Program-made: the position numbers and the translations under genes
Assembly (NCBI GenBank): GCA_033980235.1
Contig: CM067065.1
Coordinates: forward strand, 27,640,155-27,704,154
Length of the DNA: 64,000 nucleotides
Reading direction: 5' to 3'
DNA from: Diadema setosum
Taxonomy: Eukaryota; Echinodermata; Echinoidea; Diadematoida; Diadematidae
Shown here: one piece after another, positions 49,432-61,100 of the stretch
Numbering within the stretch: the stretch's first letter is position 1
Layout of the letters: each line of letters starts with the position of its first letter
Notes under the pieces: generated by a model
Told to the model about the DNA's origin: nothing
Databases searched by the model: none
The model's input: only the letters and a program-made list of their open reading frames with translations

Positions 49432-50815
49432 AATTTTCGCAAAGCTTTCGTCGTTCGTGGCTTCTTTCTACCAGTTTCTACCTGCACGTACGGTGTCGAG
49501 ACGAAATCCGAATACAGCACACGACCCTTGACTTTACGTCAGGCTCTGACTTGATATTTTGTTAAAAACTATACATTTTTCAACAATAACCATTCACAGA
49601 AATCTGTCCACGCAATGAAAATATACTAATTATTTAAAAATATAATTAATGGAACGTTATAATCAAGAAAAATATATTCATGCTAAACAATAAAGTAGCA
49701 AAATTCCAGCAAAAATCATAAAGAATGTGTCTGATGGGGCACTGATATTTCATCGTACTCGTCGAATCGTTTGTAAACATACGATACGCGAGGCCCTCCG
49801 TAGGTCTTTTATATCGTCGGTAGGATTCGTATAGTGTAGAACACTAGGCCTACGTTATACACAGATCCGATCCTTCATGCATACTGTACGGAGACATCCG
49901 TTCCCTTGAAGATCTTTGATGATTCATTCTCGATCCCCTCGCTCGCTCGCTCGCTCGCTCCGAGGCAAGCTAGCTAGCCGCGCAAGCCGCGCAGTGCTGT
50001 AAGACGAGAGTGCTAGCTAGTGCAATGGAAACACACACTCTATTGCACACTATTATTGCACAATAACAGGGAATTTTTGGAGGAAAGGGACTTTTTTTCA
50101 GAAGAGACGCCAAACACATTCTGGCCTACTGTTATTGATCCGTACTTGGTGGTGGTAAGTTATACTCTACGTAATTTCCAGATTAGTTGGAGGGGATTTT
50201 TGTTTTGTTTCGTAGTGTACAAATACGTCGTATCTACAGTTTGTAATTGACAAGTTCACGCACGTTCGCAGCTATTAAAAACTGGAAGAGCCTGTGCTGT
50301 ACTGCACTGACTGTGCTGTGGACTTTGTTATTCTGTTCGAACATTGACAATCTCAGACTCAATAAACAAATGCAAATTAGATTCAAACGTTAGAAGATAA
50401 TAGAAACTGTCTACACCTTTAAACATGTTGAAATACCCCCGGCCCGGGTAAGACGTTACTCGTTAGAGAGGTCGGATTCGATTGAGTTTAGTTTACAATT
50501 TTGACTCGGAGTCGACAGTCAGATACTGAGATTTAAAGAATAGGGTCCAGGGAGATAGACCCTAACGTTAAAGCCGCAACGGTTAGTCTAGTCGTCTTCT
50601 GCGTATTCTCTATTGAACGTTAATACTGACCACTGCTGACTGGACCTGCTGGAAGTCTAACATTCTGGTAACAAGACGTCTAACGCTAACGTTAAAACTG
50701 GCAGTTTACGCCTTGGCAGCAGGTTTTTCTACATACATACGTGTAGACCTACATACATTCTACACGTGTATTTTGACATTGTGTAGGCCTATTGCAGATG
50801 TTGTGGACTGTTAAT
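49432..50815. other. PPP1R2 upstream region
   Basis: Should contain the PPP1R2 promoter and 5' UTR, but I cannot place a start site. It holds a (GCTC)n-type run at 49938-49961, followed by palindromic 'gctagctagc' text and more CpG than its surroundings, which fits a promoter-proximal region. A plus-strand open frame at 50020-50155 ends at a good donor-like 'gtggtaagt' but has no ATG and no recognised protein. Confidence 0.4.
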
Positions 50816-52161
50816 GGGCAAGTCCAAGCTATTTGATCACACAAGACTGAAAATTCAAAATGGGTCAATCTACATAAACTTGGTATCATTTGAAAGCTAA
50901 GAAGTTAAAATACATGAATTTCAAAAAGAAAAAGTCAAAATTCTTCCGCATAACCAGCAATAAATTAATTAATCTGCATAAGTTAAAATTTAGAGTAACG
51001 CGTGGGACATTCAAAAATTCTGCATTTTAAGATGTATCTTTTAATTTTTACAAGTTTTTATGAAAATAAGTATGGTGACCTTAAGTCTGACTAACAAGTT
51101 ATCATGACTGTGATTTTCAGTTTCTCAACTGATTAAATATGCAAATGAGGGATGGGCCAAAATTAGCATGTCCCACGCGTTACTTTTTTAGGTCATTATT
51201 TCTCATTTGCATAAAATTTAATGATTTGATTGACCTGAAACTTTCAAAAGACCAAATTCACAATGGACCTAATCATATCCAAGAGATAAAAAGTTGGTCT
51301 GATAAATCTCATACTTGCAATTTTCAATTAAATTTAGTAACGCGTGGGACATTTTAGTAACGCGTGGGACGATTTGTGTACAAGTCAATGGAAGTGTACT
51401 AAATCTTAATCTTCTATGGGAAATGTGTACATTATTGAGGAATTTTTTGTAATTTTCTGAATTTTGACTTGAAATTTGGTGAAAAGTTCCACTTTAGAGA
51501 AATAATTCACAAAAGATCATTACATGCTATTTTCAAGGTCATATTCAAAGTCAAATGTCAAAAAATAAAGGATAACATAGGCATTTCATATTTTTTATTA
51601 TATCTATTGTTCTGGTACGTCTAAATCATTTGAATATGCAAGAATTTATTAGAAATACATCTATTTAGATAATTAGTACCCCATATTAAAGTTTCTCTGA
51701 GCAAATGTGCAATTCACATCACAATATTCATAGTGACAAAAATGTCCCACGCGTTACTTGTCCCACGCGTTACTATACCTATCTTTCTATAATTGACCTT
51801 GAGAGAAAACAGTATCATGATTTTTTCTGAAATATTTTGTTTCAGGTACAGTTATTGTTGTAGAAAAAGATGTTTGTAATGATTTTATAGTATACCAAGT
51901 ATTTTCACAATAATTGAGATAAAAGTAAAAGAAGAAAAAAAAGACAATTTTTGTGGTCCCACGCGTTACTGGAGAATAAATTTGCATAAATTAAATACTG
52001 AACGTGTGATTCTCATTATTTCTATTGTTTTGAATGAAGATACCCACTAGCTATCAAAAGCAACCCAACATATGAAATTTCAATCTTAACAGTGCAATAT
52101 AGGGCTAAATCTTCTTGTGATGTCCCACGCGTTACTGGTGCAAAATAGCTTGGACTTGCCC
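50816..52161. mobile_element. 1.35-kb TIR element with an 8-copy internal motif
   Basis: The ends are perfect 19-bp inverted repeats (50816-50834 and 52143-52161; GGGCAAGTCCAAGCTATTT). The body carries GTAACGCGTGGGACAT or a slightly shorter form: plus strand at 50995, 51337 and 51357; minus strand at 51168, 51742, 51759, 51956 and 52120. A 13-bp direct repeat, CCTATTGCAGATG, occurs at 50788-50800 and 52160-52172. It may be a target duplication, but the left copy stands 15 bp away from the TIR. There is no ORF. I cannot assign a superfamily. Confidence 0.85.
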
Positions 52162-52172
52162 TATTGCAGATG

Positions 52173-53010
52173 ATTTATTTGATGCATTTGGTAAGTTATG
52201 TTGCTGATTAACGTTACAGCTGATTAAATTGCACAATGACAATTTAAACCCCTTCCTTGCCCTTGTCTAATCTAAGTTTAACTGTTAATCAGTAAATGTG
52301 AACTCCTCAAAAAAGTCCTGCGATTCCAATTTGATGTATCATATTTCTCTTAAACTACATGTACCGGTAGGCCTAAAACATTTTATTCAAATGTGACATT
52401 GTAAAAAAAACCTGATTAATTTTCTTTACAATGACAACTCACTCGTTTACATTAATTTAACTGTTTATGCATTCCTGTAATGCACAGTAGTCAGTACTGC
52501 ATGAGTATGAGGAAAGGTGAAATGTGAAATGTTGCAAAATAGAGCAAACGTGTTATGTCAAACAGTGTAATTCCCATTTGCTTTGTCGTTTCAGAGAAGG
52601 AATGTGCTTGAAAAAAATTCCTTGTAAGATTATCATGACATTAGATTCCAGGCTTCATTCATAGATTTAAAAAACTACAGTACTGTAATTGTAGTATCTG
52701 TAGATTAAAATTAAGGCAAAAATTGGTAGGCCTACACTTTGTAAAGGTTGACCGAACAATCATCTGATGTCTAGGAAATGGGAGTTTTTGAAAGTGCTCT
52801 CATTCCAACATTGCTTTAAATATTCCAGTGGCCTTGTTTTCTTTCTTTCTTTTTTCATCAAAACTGTACATTATCAATATAGTGGAATTGTTGCAACTTT
52901 TCAGTGTTCATGTGTCCCTATACTCAGCTGTTTTGGACATTCCAAGAACACCCAGTCATAGCAAGTGAGGTGTCATTTTAAAGATAATTACCGGTAATCA
53001 GACTTTCTTA
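52173..53010. other. No recognised feature
   Basis: AT-rich sequence between two TIR elements; no exon, repeat array or RNA gene recognised. Confidence 0.5.
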
Positions 53011-53012
53011 TA

Positions 53013-56000
53013 TGGGTCAATCCACGTCAAATCATCCAATTTTCAGAAAAGTTGTCACCCGACCCCCTCCGATTTTCTTAAAAATCGCACCAAATGCTCC
53101 TCAAAGTGTCTGACGGAAAAACCCAAAATATTTTGCCCCAAGGTCAATTGGTTGCTAAGATACAGCCTCACATAGCAACCGGTGCGCATTCCAAAATATT
53201 AGTTAAAAGAAAATTAGGCATTTTTGATTAACTGTTTTAGCATGGATATTAATGCAAAAATGTTCATTATCTGGAAATTGACAGAACTTTATAGTCTTTG
53301 CAAGAAAAACTTACTGTGACGCGAAATTGACTTTTCGTTAACGTGCACGAGGTCACCGAAAATGGTGTTAAATGTTAATTTTGAAAATTTTAATGCATAT
53401 TTAGAGGCTAATATCTTCCACATTTCATCACCTTAGGTTCTAAAATATTATGCTGTTGAAGGCTTTGACTTGCTCAGTAATTTTGAAAAAAATCAGTGCA
53501 TTCATGTGCACCGTTTTTACGGAGAGCGCCCTCAAAGTTGACAAAAATGAAAAATGTGCCAAATTCAAGGTCACGGATCACCTTTCGTCCCACCTAGGAA
53601 TGGCATCAATTTTTGTGTATTGATAGACATTTACCTATATTATCTTGGGTTACCAAAGAAATTTTGCTACCGAAATGTTCAATGGCAAATTTACCCCACC
53701 GAAAATGGTCGTAAACTGCCAAATTTCCATGTACTATCACATATTGGGTTTAGAGGACATTTCAAATGTCCACACTTTCAAGATGAAAAGCACTAGCCCT
53801 GTGATATTTGCAGTAGGCATAGTCTGTTATACATATTTCAGTAATATATGCCACAAAACACTTTTATTACTTAATAATGACCTTGAAATTTAATCCAAAA
53901 ATTGATAAAAACAATAAATTGCTCCATTTCCTCATTGCACTGTATATAAATATGTGTTTTGAAAGACATTTCACAGAGCAATATTTCAAGAATTATGAAA
54001 GCTGAAAGCCTACCTTATTAAGGTTCTAGAAAGTATTTGTGCTCTTCTTTCAGATTTAGTGTCAATTTGATCATGAATGTTTTACCCTTGACCTTGAAGC
54101 CCTTCTAAAAATAGCTGTAAATTTGTTAACTACAAATTACACACACGACAGGTGTATTATGGCATGCTATACTTGTGATTCTTTCACAAACACAAAAGCT
54201 TTTTATGGTGTAGATGTATATACTGGAATTAATCTAGATACATGCTTGCAAGATGTGTATTATGTTACAATCAATTACATTGTTCTGACAATGACCCTCA
54301 ATTTATGACCTTCAAAATCATGAGAAATGCCTATTCCTCTCCATAAAGACCTGTATTATGTACTGAATAATAGTTGATAACGTTGCGCCCAACATTATTC
54401 TAGCCTGTGAAACGCACATTAAAAGGACTGAGAGTCTTCTTTTTCGGGGGATATGTTCTGTACCTTATGAAAACTTCCAAAATCATTTCAATTCTTATGT
54501 ATTTTCTTGTTTTTTGAATTTCTTATGTATTTCTTTGTTTTTCACTTTCTAAAGCATAACTGTGTTTTCTTTTATTGGAAATTGTCACGGGCCACTTTTC
54601 TACCATAACCAGAATAAAATTAATCAATCAAAGTGATAGATAGTAAAAATGGTCAAGTTTTTATGAGTTTCCAAACAAAGCACTGTTTTCCATAGGAAAT
54701 GCACACAAAATCACAAAATATTACTGTCCCCTTTTTTGATTGAAATTGAGGGTCATTGTCAGAACAAAGTTATTAATTGTAACATATCTTGCAAGCATGA
54801 GTGTAGATTAATTCCAGTATATACATTTACACCATAAAAAGCTTTTGTGTTTGTGAAAGAATCACAAGTATATCATGCCATAATACACCTGTCGTGTGTG
54901 TAATTTGTAGTTAACAAATTTACAGCTATTTTTAGAAGGGCTTCAAGGTCAAGGGTAAAACATTCATGATCAAATTGACACTAAATCTGAAAGAAGAGCA
55001 CAAATACTTTCTAGAACCTTAATAAGGTAGGCTTTCAGCTTTCATAATTCTTGAATATTGCTCTGTGGAATGTCTTTCAAAACACATATTTATATGCAGT
55101 GCAATGAGGAAAATGGAGCAATCTATTGTTTTTATCAAATTTTGGATTAAATTTCAAGGTCATTATTAAGTAATAAAAGTGTTTTGTGGCATATATTACT
55201 GAAATATGTATAACAGACTATGCCTACTGCAAATATCACAGGGCTAGTGCTTTTCATCTTGAAAGTGTGGACATTTGAAATGTCCTCTAAACCCAATATG
55301 TGATAGTACATGGAAATTTGGCCGTTTACGACCATTTTCGGTGGGGTAAATTTGCCATTGAACATTTCGGTAGCAAAATTTCTTTGGTAACCCAAGATAA
55401 TATAGGTATATGTCTATCAATACACAAAAATTGATGCAATTCCTAGAGGGGACGAAGGGTGATCCGTGACCTTGAATTTGGCACATTTTTCATTTTTGTC
55501 AACTTGGAGGGCGCTCTCCGTAAAAACGGTGCGCATGAATGCGCTGATTTTTTTCAAAATTACTGAGCAAGTCAAAGCCTTCAACAGCATAATATTTCAG
55601 AACATAAGGTGATGAAATGTGGAAGATATTAGCCTCTAAATATGCATTAAAATTTTCAAAATTAACATTCAACACCATTTTCGGTGACCTCGTGCACGTT
55701 AACGAAAAGTCAATTTCGCGTCACAGTAAGTTTTTTTTGCGAAGACTATAAAGTTCTCTCGATTTCCTGATAATGAACATTCTTGCGTAAGTATCCATGC
55801 TAAAACAGTCAATCAGAAATGCCTAATTTTCTTTCAACTAATATTTTGGAATGCGCACCGGTTGCTATGTGAGGCTGTATCTTAGCAACCAATTGACCTT
55901 GGGGCAAAATATTTTGGGATTTTCCGTCAGACACTTTGGGGAACATTTGGTGCGATTTTTAAGAAAATCGGAGGGGGTCGGGTGACAAGCACTGGATGAT

Positions 56001-56018
56001 TTGACATGGATTGACCCA
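53013..56018. mobile_element. 3-kb foldback element with arms of about 1.28 kb
   Basis: The left arm (53013 to about 54305) reappears inverted at about 54743-56018 with only scattered differences. The loop is about 440 bp. Termini are TGGGTCAATCCACGTCAAAT and, inverted, TGGGTCAATCCATGTCAAAT, flanked by TA on both sides (53011-53012; 56019-56020), consistent with a TA target. The two 80-codon frames at 53554-53796 and 55244-55486 are simply the same arm read twice. No transposase frame is present. Confidence 0.9.
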
Positions 56019-56149
56019 TATGATGTCATATTTAATGGAAATAATGCAGATATAAGAGAAATATGATAACCTAAACTGCAGAACCTATTTTGAGGAGTTT
56101 AAAACATTTTTAGAATCTATAACTTTAACTTGTTTCTCCCGCAGTTCTC

Positions 56150-56242
56150 TTAACCCGTTGAGGACGGTTTGATTTTGCTACAACATGCATTTCCCATAGA
56201 CGCCTGCCCGAGTATACTCGGGACTCGTCCTCAACGGGTTAA
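56150..56242. mobile_element. 90-bp TTAA MITE, cleanest copy
   Basis: TTAA at both ends (56150-56153; 56239-56242). Terminal inverted repeats TTAACCCGTTGAGGACG. The palindrome 'cgagtatactcggga' lies in the right half. No coding capacity. Confidence 0.92.
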
Positions 56243-57283
56243 CATAATGTAGAGCCCCCCCCCCCCCCCCCCCCAATCAATGGCACTGCCCCCAAATGAG
56301 ATTCATTTTGCAGGCTGACCTAGAACTGACTTTATGGTAATCTACCTCAGCAAAAGCGGGCAAGAAGTTGGTATGCATCCCCTTTCCACGCTCAACTACA
56401 TGTCCCATCAAACAATGCAAAATATTGATTGGGTGAGTGGTTTGAATAGACAGAGAACATTTTTAAAAATAAAGCATTGTGAAATGCTGTCAAAAGCATT
56501 AATTGTGAGATCATCTCCAATATTATGCCTCAAATTTCAATAGTTTTATTCATTACGTGGCCATACAAAAAAGTATAATTGTTTGTATAAACACAGGTAC
56601 AATGTGTAGTGAGGTGCCCGCATCTCGCCAGGGGCCCAAATACCGCCACCCGGCTTAAAATTGTTACAAGCACACTGAACACAAAATTATGCCCGGGACT
56701 GTGTTCAGTATCCCTTAAAAAAACTTGAAATTTGGCAGGGTTACCACAAACAAACAAAGTGTGATGAAAAACAAGCAGTTTTTCGTGAAAATTTGACATT
56801 TATATTGATTAGGAATATGTGTTATTGGTATCATCACGGTCACCCGCACGCGTCTTTTAAGAGCCTGTCTATGGAAGCTTCACGGTCACCCGCACACGTC
56901 TTTTACGTGCTTTGTCTACATGTGAGCACGGGTGGCGAGTTGCGGGCCCCTTCCTTAGTGCGCAACTTTTTCGCATCGTTCGCGTTGGAGGACAATAGCT
57001 GCAAATTTCTGGTATCGAACAGTAAATTTGTGGTTCCATTGGAATCTACGAATTTTGCCAGTATGTAAATGGGATTTCATAGAATTTCAGTGACGAAATG
57101 TGATTCGAATACGCATAAACATTAACTATGACGAGGTGCGGGTCACCCAAGTATACTAGTTTTTATCGAGTCAGCGTCGTCCATAGTTTTAACAAGAAAC
57201 CCTCAAGGCAAAGTATTTTTGCATGATATTACAGTAGAGTAACTGATATTCTATTTTTCTGCGTAGACTGTAGAGTCTGCAGC
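56243..57283. other. VCPIP1 upstream region
   Basis: Contains a poly(C) run (56257-56274) and a duplicated 'tcacggtcacccgcac' phrase near 56834 and 56879. Immediately before the VCPIP1 ATG, 'ctatttttctgcgtag' (57251-57266) looks like a splice acceptor, so the first coding exon may follow an intron in the 5' UTR. No upstream exon was found. Confidence 0.45.
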
Positions 57284-58160
57284 ATGCCAAGGCCCGATAG
57301 GCCATCGACCTCCAGTGATGGTTCCCAGGAACGTTTCTGCCTCCTGTCCGGAACCTGTCCAGACGAGCACTGCCAGTCGAGGCTCTACTTCCTCTCCTAT
57401 GACCCGAGCGTTGAGTGCAGCAACTGTGGCCAGCGGCACCCCCTGGATGCCGTGCGGGGAGTCGCCGAGGTCACCGACCCCGACGTGGCGCTGCGCAACA
57501 TGGTGCGGAACGTGCTCGTGGGCAAGCTGGCGCCGAAGAAGACGACCGACTCCGTGAAAGTGCTCGGCCTCTCCAACTACCAGTGCAAGCTTCTGAGCCC
57601 GCTGCTCACCGAATATGGCATGGACAAGCAGGGCAAGGCGCAGCCCCTGCGCAGCCTCAACCAGAACGACATCTTTGATTGCGCCAACCTCGGTGGCCGG
57701 GCATTCCTCATCCAGCCCGAGCACGTGGACATTATGGGGTACGGTCGGGACCAGACGGGGAGCGCAGGCTACCTCAAGAACACACTGGAACAGATACGGC
57801 TTGTCAATGGCGACGTGGAAGTCCTCATACCCATCCATGCTGACGGGGATGGCCACTGCCTGGTTCATGGCATCTCGCGGGCTCTGGTCGGCCGTGAGCT
57901 CTTCTGGCACGCCCTGCGCACCAACCTCAAGCGCCACTTCGAGCAGAACCTGGCCCAGTACCAGGCCCTGTTCCGAGACTTTGTAGACAAGGACGAGTGG
58001 CAGCACATTATCCAGGAGAGCGACCCAGACTACTTCCCGGGCCCCAACGAGCTCATGGGTTTGCAGAATATCCACATCTTTGGGCTGGCCAATGTGCTCC
58101 GTAGACCCATCATCCTACTGGACTCACTGAGTGGTCTGCAAAGCTTTGGAGACTACTCAG
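57284..58160 (+). CDS. VCPIP1: VCPIP1 coding exon 1
   Basis: Encodes residues 1-292 plus one base of Gly293, from the first ATG of the frame to the donor GACTACTCAG|GTATGA. Contains the Cys-rich N-terminus and the OTU Asp189/Cys192. The frame stays open past the donor to 58303, but that part is intron: it no longer resembles VCPIP1, whereas exon 2 does. GC-rich codon use stands out from the AT-rich surroundings. Confidence 0.95.
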
Positions 58161-61100
58161 GTATGAAGCTCCTGTGCATTTTCTTCAGAAGATATCGTGA
58201 CCTGTGGTATGAGCAGGGTGTGAGATTTGGTGGATTTTTTTTTTTTCCTCTTCAGAAAACTGTTCTCATGCCTCACAAAATAACAGTTTGTAAAAAGTCA
58301 TAATTTCGAACATCTTCCATCAGAGAAGCTAGTAATGAGCTACAGTGTATATATGTATGCATTGCATTCGCTTCTACTGAATTCATTGCATCCATTTAAT
58401 AATTCAGTTTGTGTGAGTTAGCAGAGCTGCCAAGAATACCTAATTTTACAAGAGGCTTGCTGAAAAGCTAAAAAATCTCTGCTTGGCTTGACCAAAAAAT
58501 AATCCTATTGTCTCACTGATTTGGGAAATATGCTTTATGCCTACAGGTATTCAAGAGCATAAGATGTAGGTATCTTCCATATACTACCCCTCTTTGGAAT
58601 CTGCATACAATGCTTTTGTGTGATTTTGATATGTGTGCCAATGTTGGCCTGCCTTCATCAGTTATTACTGTGTCGGGCAACACTCGGGTTACCTTGTATT
58701 TGAGATCGACAGTGACAAATTTGTATTTGCAGGTTGTGCATAAGATGTGAAATATGCATTGTCTGCCACTTGTCTAATTCAAGTTTTGATTATCTGCTCC
58801 AATTTAAGGTGTATTCCTGCCCGTTCTACATAGCCGCGATGAGTGTCGGGGAAAGGACGGAACTCTCAACAAGCCTCTCTGTGTGGCCTGGAGCAGCTCT
58901 GGGCGCAATCACTTCATAGCCCTTGTTGGGGTCAAAGGTCAGTGCCTAACAGACAAACAAACAAACTCTCAGAACAGAAAAAAAAAACAAACAACACACC
59001 CAGAACCAAGAAAGAGAGCAAAAAAAAAAAGGAGCGACAAGGAATTCAGGGAAAGATTTCCTACTGTTGTCTTTTGCTCTCGCCTGTGTTTATTGTAAGT
59101 TATACAAAACTGTGATAATCATGATGTAAGCAGAATCTGGAAGGCTTTTTCTTTCTCAACCATTTTTTAAGCTGAGGGTACTTTGTATAATGCTACAGCT
59201 TTGTTTATTTGTTTTTATAATGGGGCCAGAAAAAATATTGCCAGGTGAGTGTAAGATTTAACTAATCCTCCTTCCTGCTTTCCTGGCACAACAAGAACAA
59301 TTATTCAGGCAGGTTATATGATTTGGTACTTGTGTGTAGCATGTTTGTAATGTAAAGGGCACTTAATGCCAGTCAACCTTACCTTGAAGTTGCATTTTAC
59401 TTTGAATTTTTTCTCAGCTGGGGCATGACTTAGGGGGAAATAAATTCATTAAATGAAACATGTTATCAAAGAGGTTGAAAAAGTAGTGACTAGATCATCC
59501 AGTGATTTATGACAAAAGAACAAATGAGTGGATAGATTAATAGTATTAGACTTTGACAATTTGTTCCATACTTGGATCTCCATCCTATACATTTCTGTAT
59601 CGCCATCAAGTCTTCCATTTTATCAGTTGAAGATAAACCAGTCCGGAGAATACTTGGGGAAAGGGCGTGTAATAAGAAAATTTGTTTATCCTCAATGGGT
59701 TGATTTTATTTTCTTTTTAGTAAATTGCAGCTACATGACCTATCTTTTGCTTGCTGTTCTGTTTCTTCCTCTAATTAGGGCGCCCTCTACCTCGCCTGCC
59801 CCGCTGGATGCTGACCAAGGCATGGGGAACCCCCCAAGAGGCTATCAATCAATACATTGAGTTTGATGCAGATGACATGTGCACCATCGGAGGGGAAAGA
59901 ACTCTACAGGTTTGATGCCATATCCTCACTTTCAGTTTATTTAATGTAAAACACTCCAAAACAAAACTAATGTTGTTATAGAGAAAACCAACAGAAAATA
60001 GGTTGCTATAAGACACAAAAACAAAGATTACTCTTGAAAATGCGAAGCAAAATAAAAATTACATGTACAGATTGTGGCTATAAGAAAATAACATAAACAA
60101 AACTTTGCCTTACGTAATACCAAGATCGAGGAGAGGATGTGTCCACAGAACCAAGTCTCGGGTGTCATTATGTGTGTTACATGAATGTAGACATTCTACA
60201 GGTTTTTGCCTCCAATAAAATGGAGACTAATTCCTGTGTTATGTTCTTCGTAAAAGGCCTGATAACAAAAATTGTTGGCCCCTCTTTTTCTAAGTGTGAA
60301 ACTTTCAAGAATACTCGGTCAAAAAAAACATGTTTGTGTTTCATTTTGTCAGTGCAGTTCTCTTTTGCGATATCAACTGAGTGTCTGAAAAGATGATTTG
60401 ATTTATGGTACAAATAGAGTCAGATTTGCAGATTTTGGAAGCAATGTTTGTCTAAAAATTTTTTTTTTGGAAGCATAAGAAAGATGTTCATGAGGATAAT
60501 GATAATTACGTATTTCGCATTTCTTGATATAATGTAATTTCAAGGAAAAGTATGTACAGCGCCTGGCAACTGCGATGGAGGGACTCTTCCTAGACAAACA
60601 CGGTGTCCACCCATCACTGGTGTCAGATGCCTACAACTACATCTACAAAAGAGCAGGTACGGGTCAAGAACTAAAACCCCTCTCCCCTTTACTGGAAGTA
60701 TGTATTCCACGTAATGACCCTATAGGATGTACAGGTATAATCTTGACTGCACAGTAGGTTTCAATGTTCCTTTTAGTCTCTGTTGCTTGTGAGTCCCTAG
60801 CCAAGCCTGGCTATGAACTTGATTGAACTCAGACCTTTTCATACTTTGAATGAAGAGTCCATAATTGTATTTCTGGAATGTTTCAAGACCAATCTGTACC
60901 AAAACATAAACTTGAAATGCTGTGAGAAATGTTTTTGTATGTGGCTTGATGAAGAAAGAAAGTTGATGGATAGAGGAGGGAGGGAAGAACGAGAGAGAAG
61001 GAAGAAAGAAAAGAAAGAAAAAGAAGTTAAACAAAATAGTATGAAAAACAAAAATGCCAAATTCTTTTGCATTGTCAAAGATTTCATATATACAGATGTG

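Noticed and set aside
50020..50155. First exon of a gene divergent from PPP1R2
   Set aside because: There is a donor-like GTAAGT and an open frame, but no ATG, no recognised protein and no downstream exon.
53554..55486. Two near-identical 80-codon ORFs as a small gene family
   Set aside because: They are the two arms of one foldback element read on opposite strands.
57251..58075. 274-codon minus-strand open frame
   Set aside because: It is antisense to VCPIP1 exon 1. GC-rich coding sequence often leaves the opposite strand open, and the plus strand encodes a clear conserved protein.
58161..58303. Extension of VCPIP1 exon 1 to the stop at 58303
   Set aside because: The family similarity stops at the GT donor at 58161 and resumes in phase at 58809.
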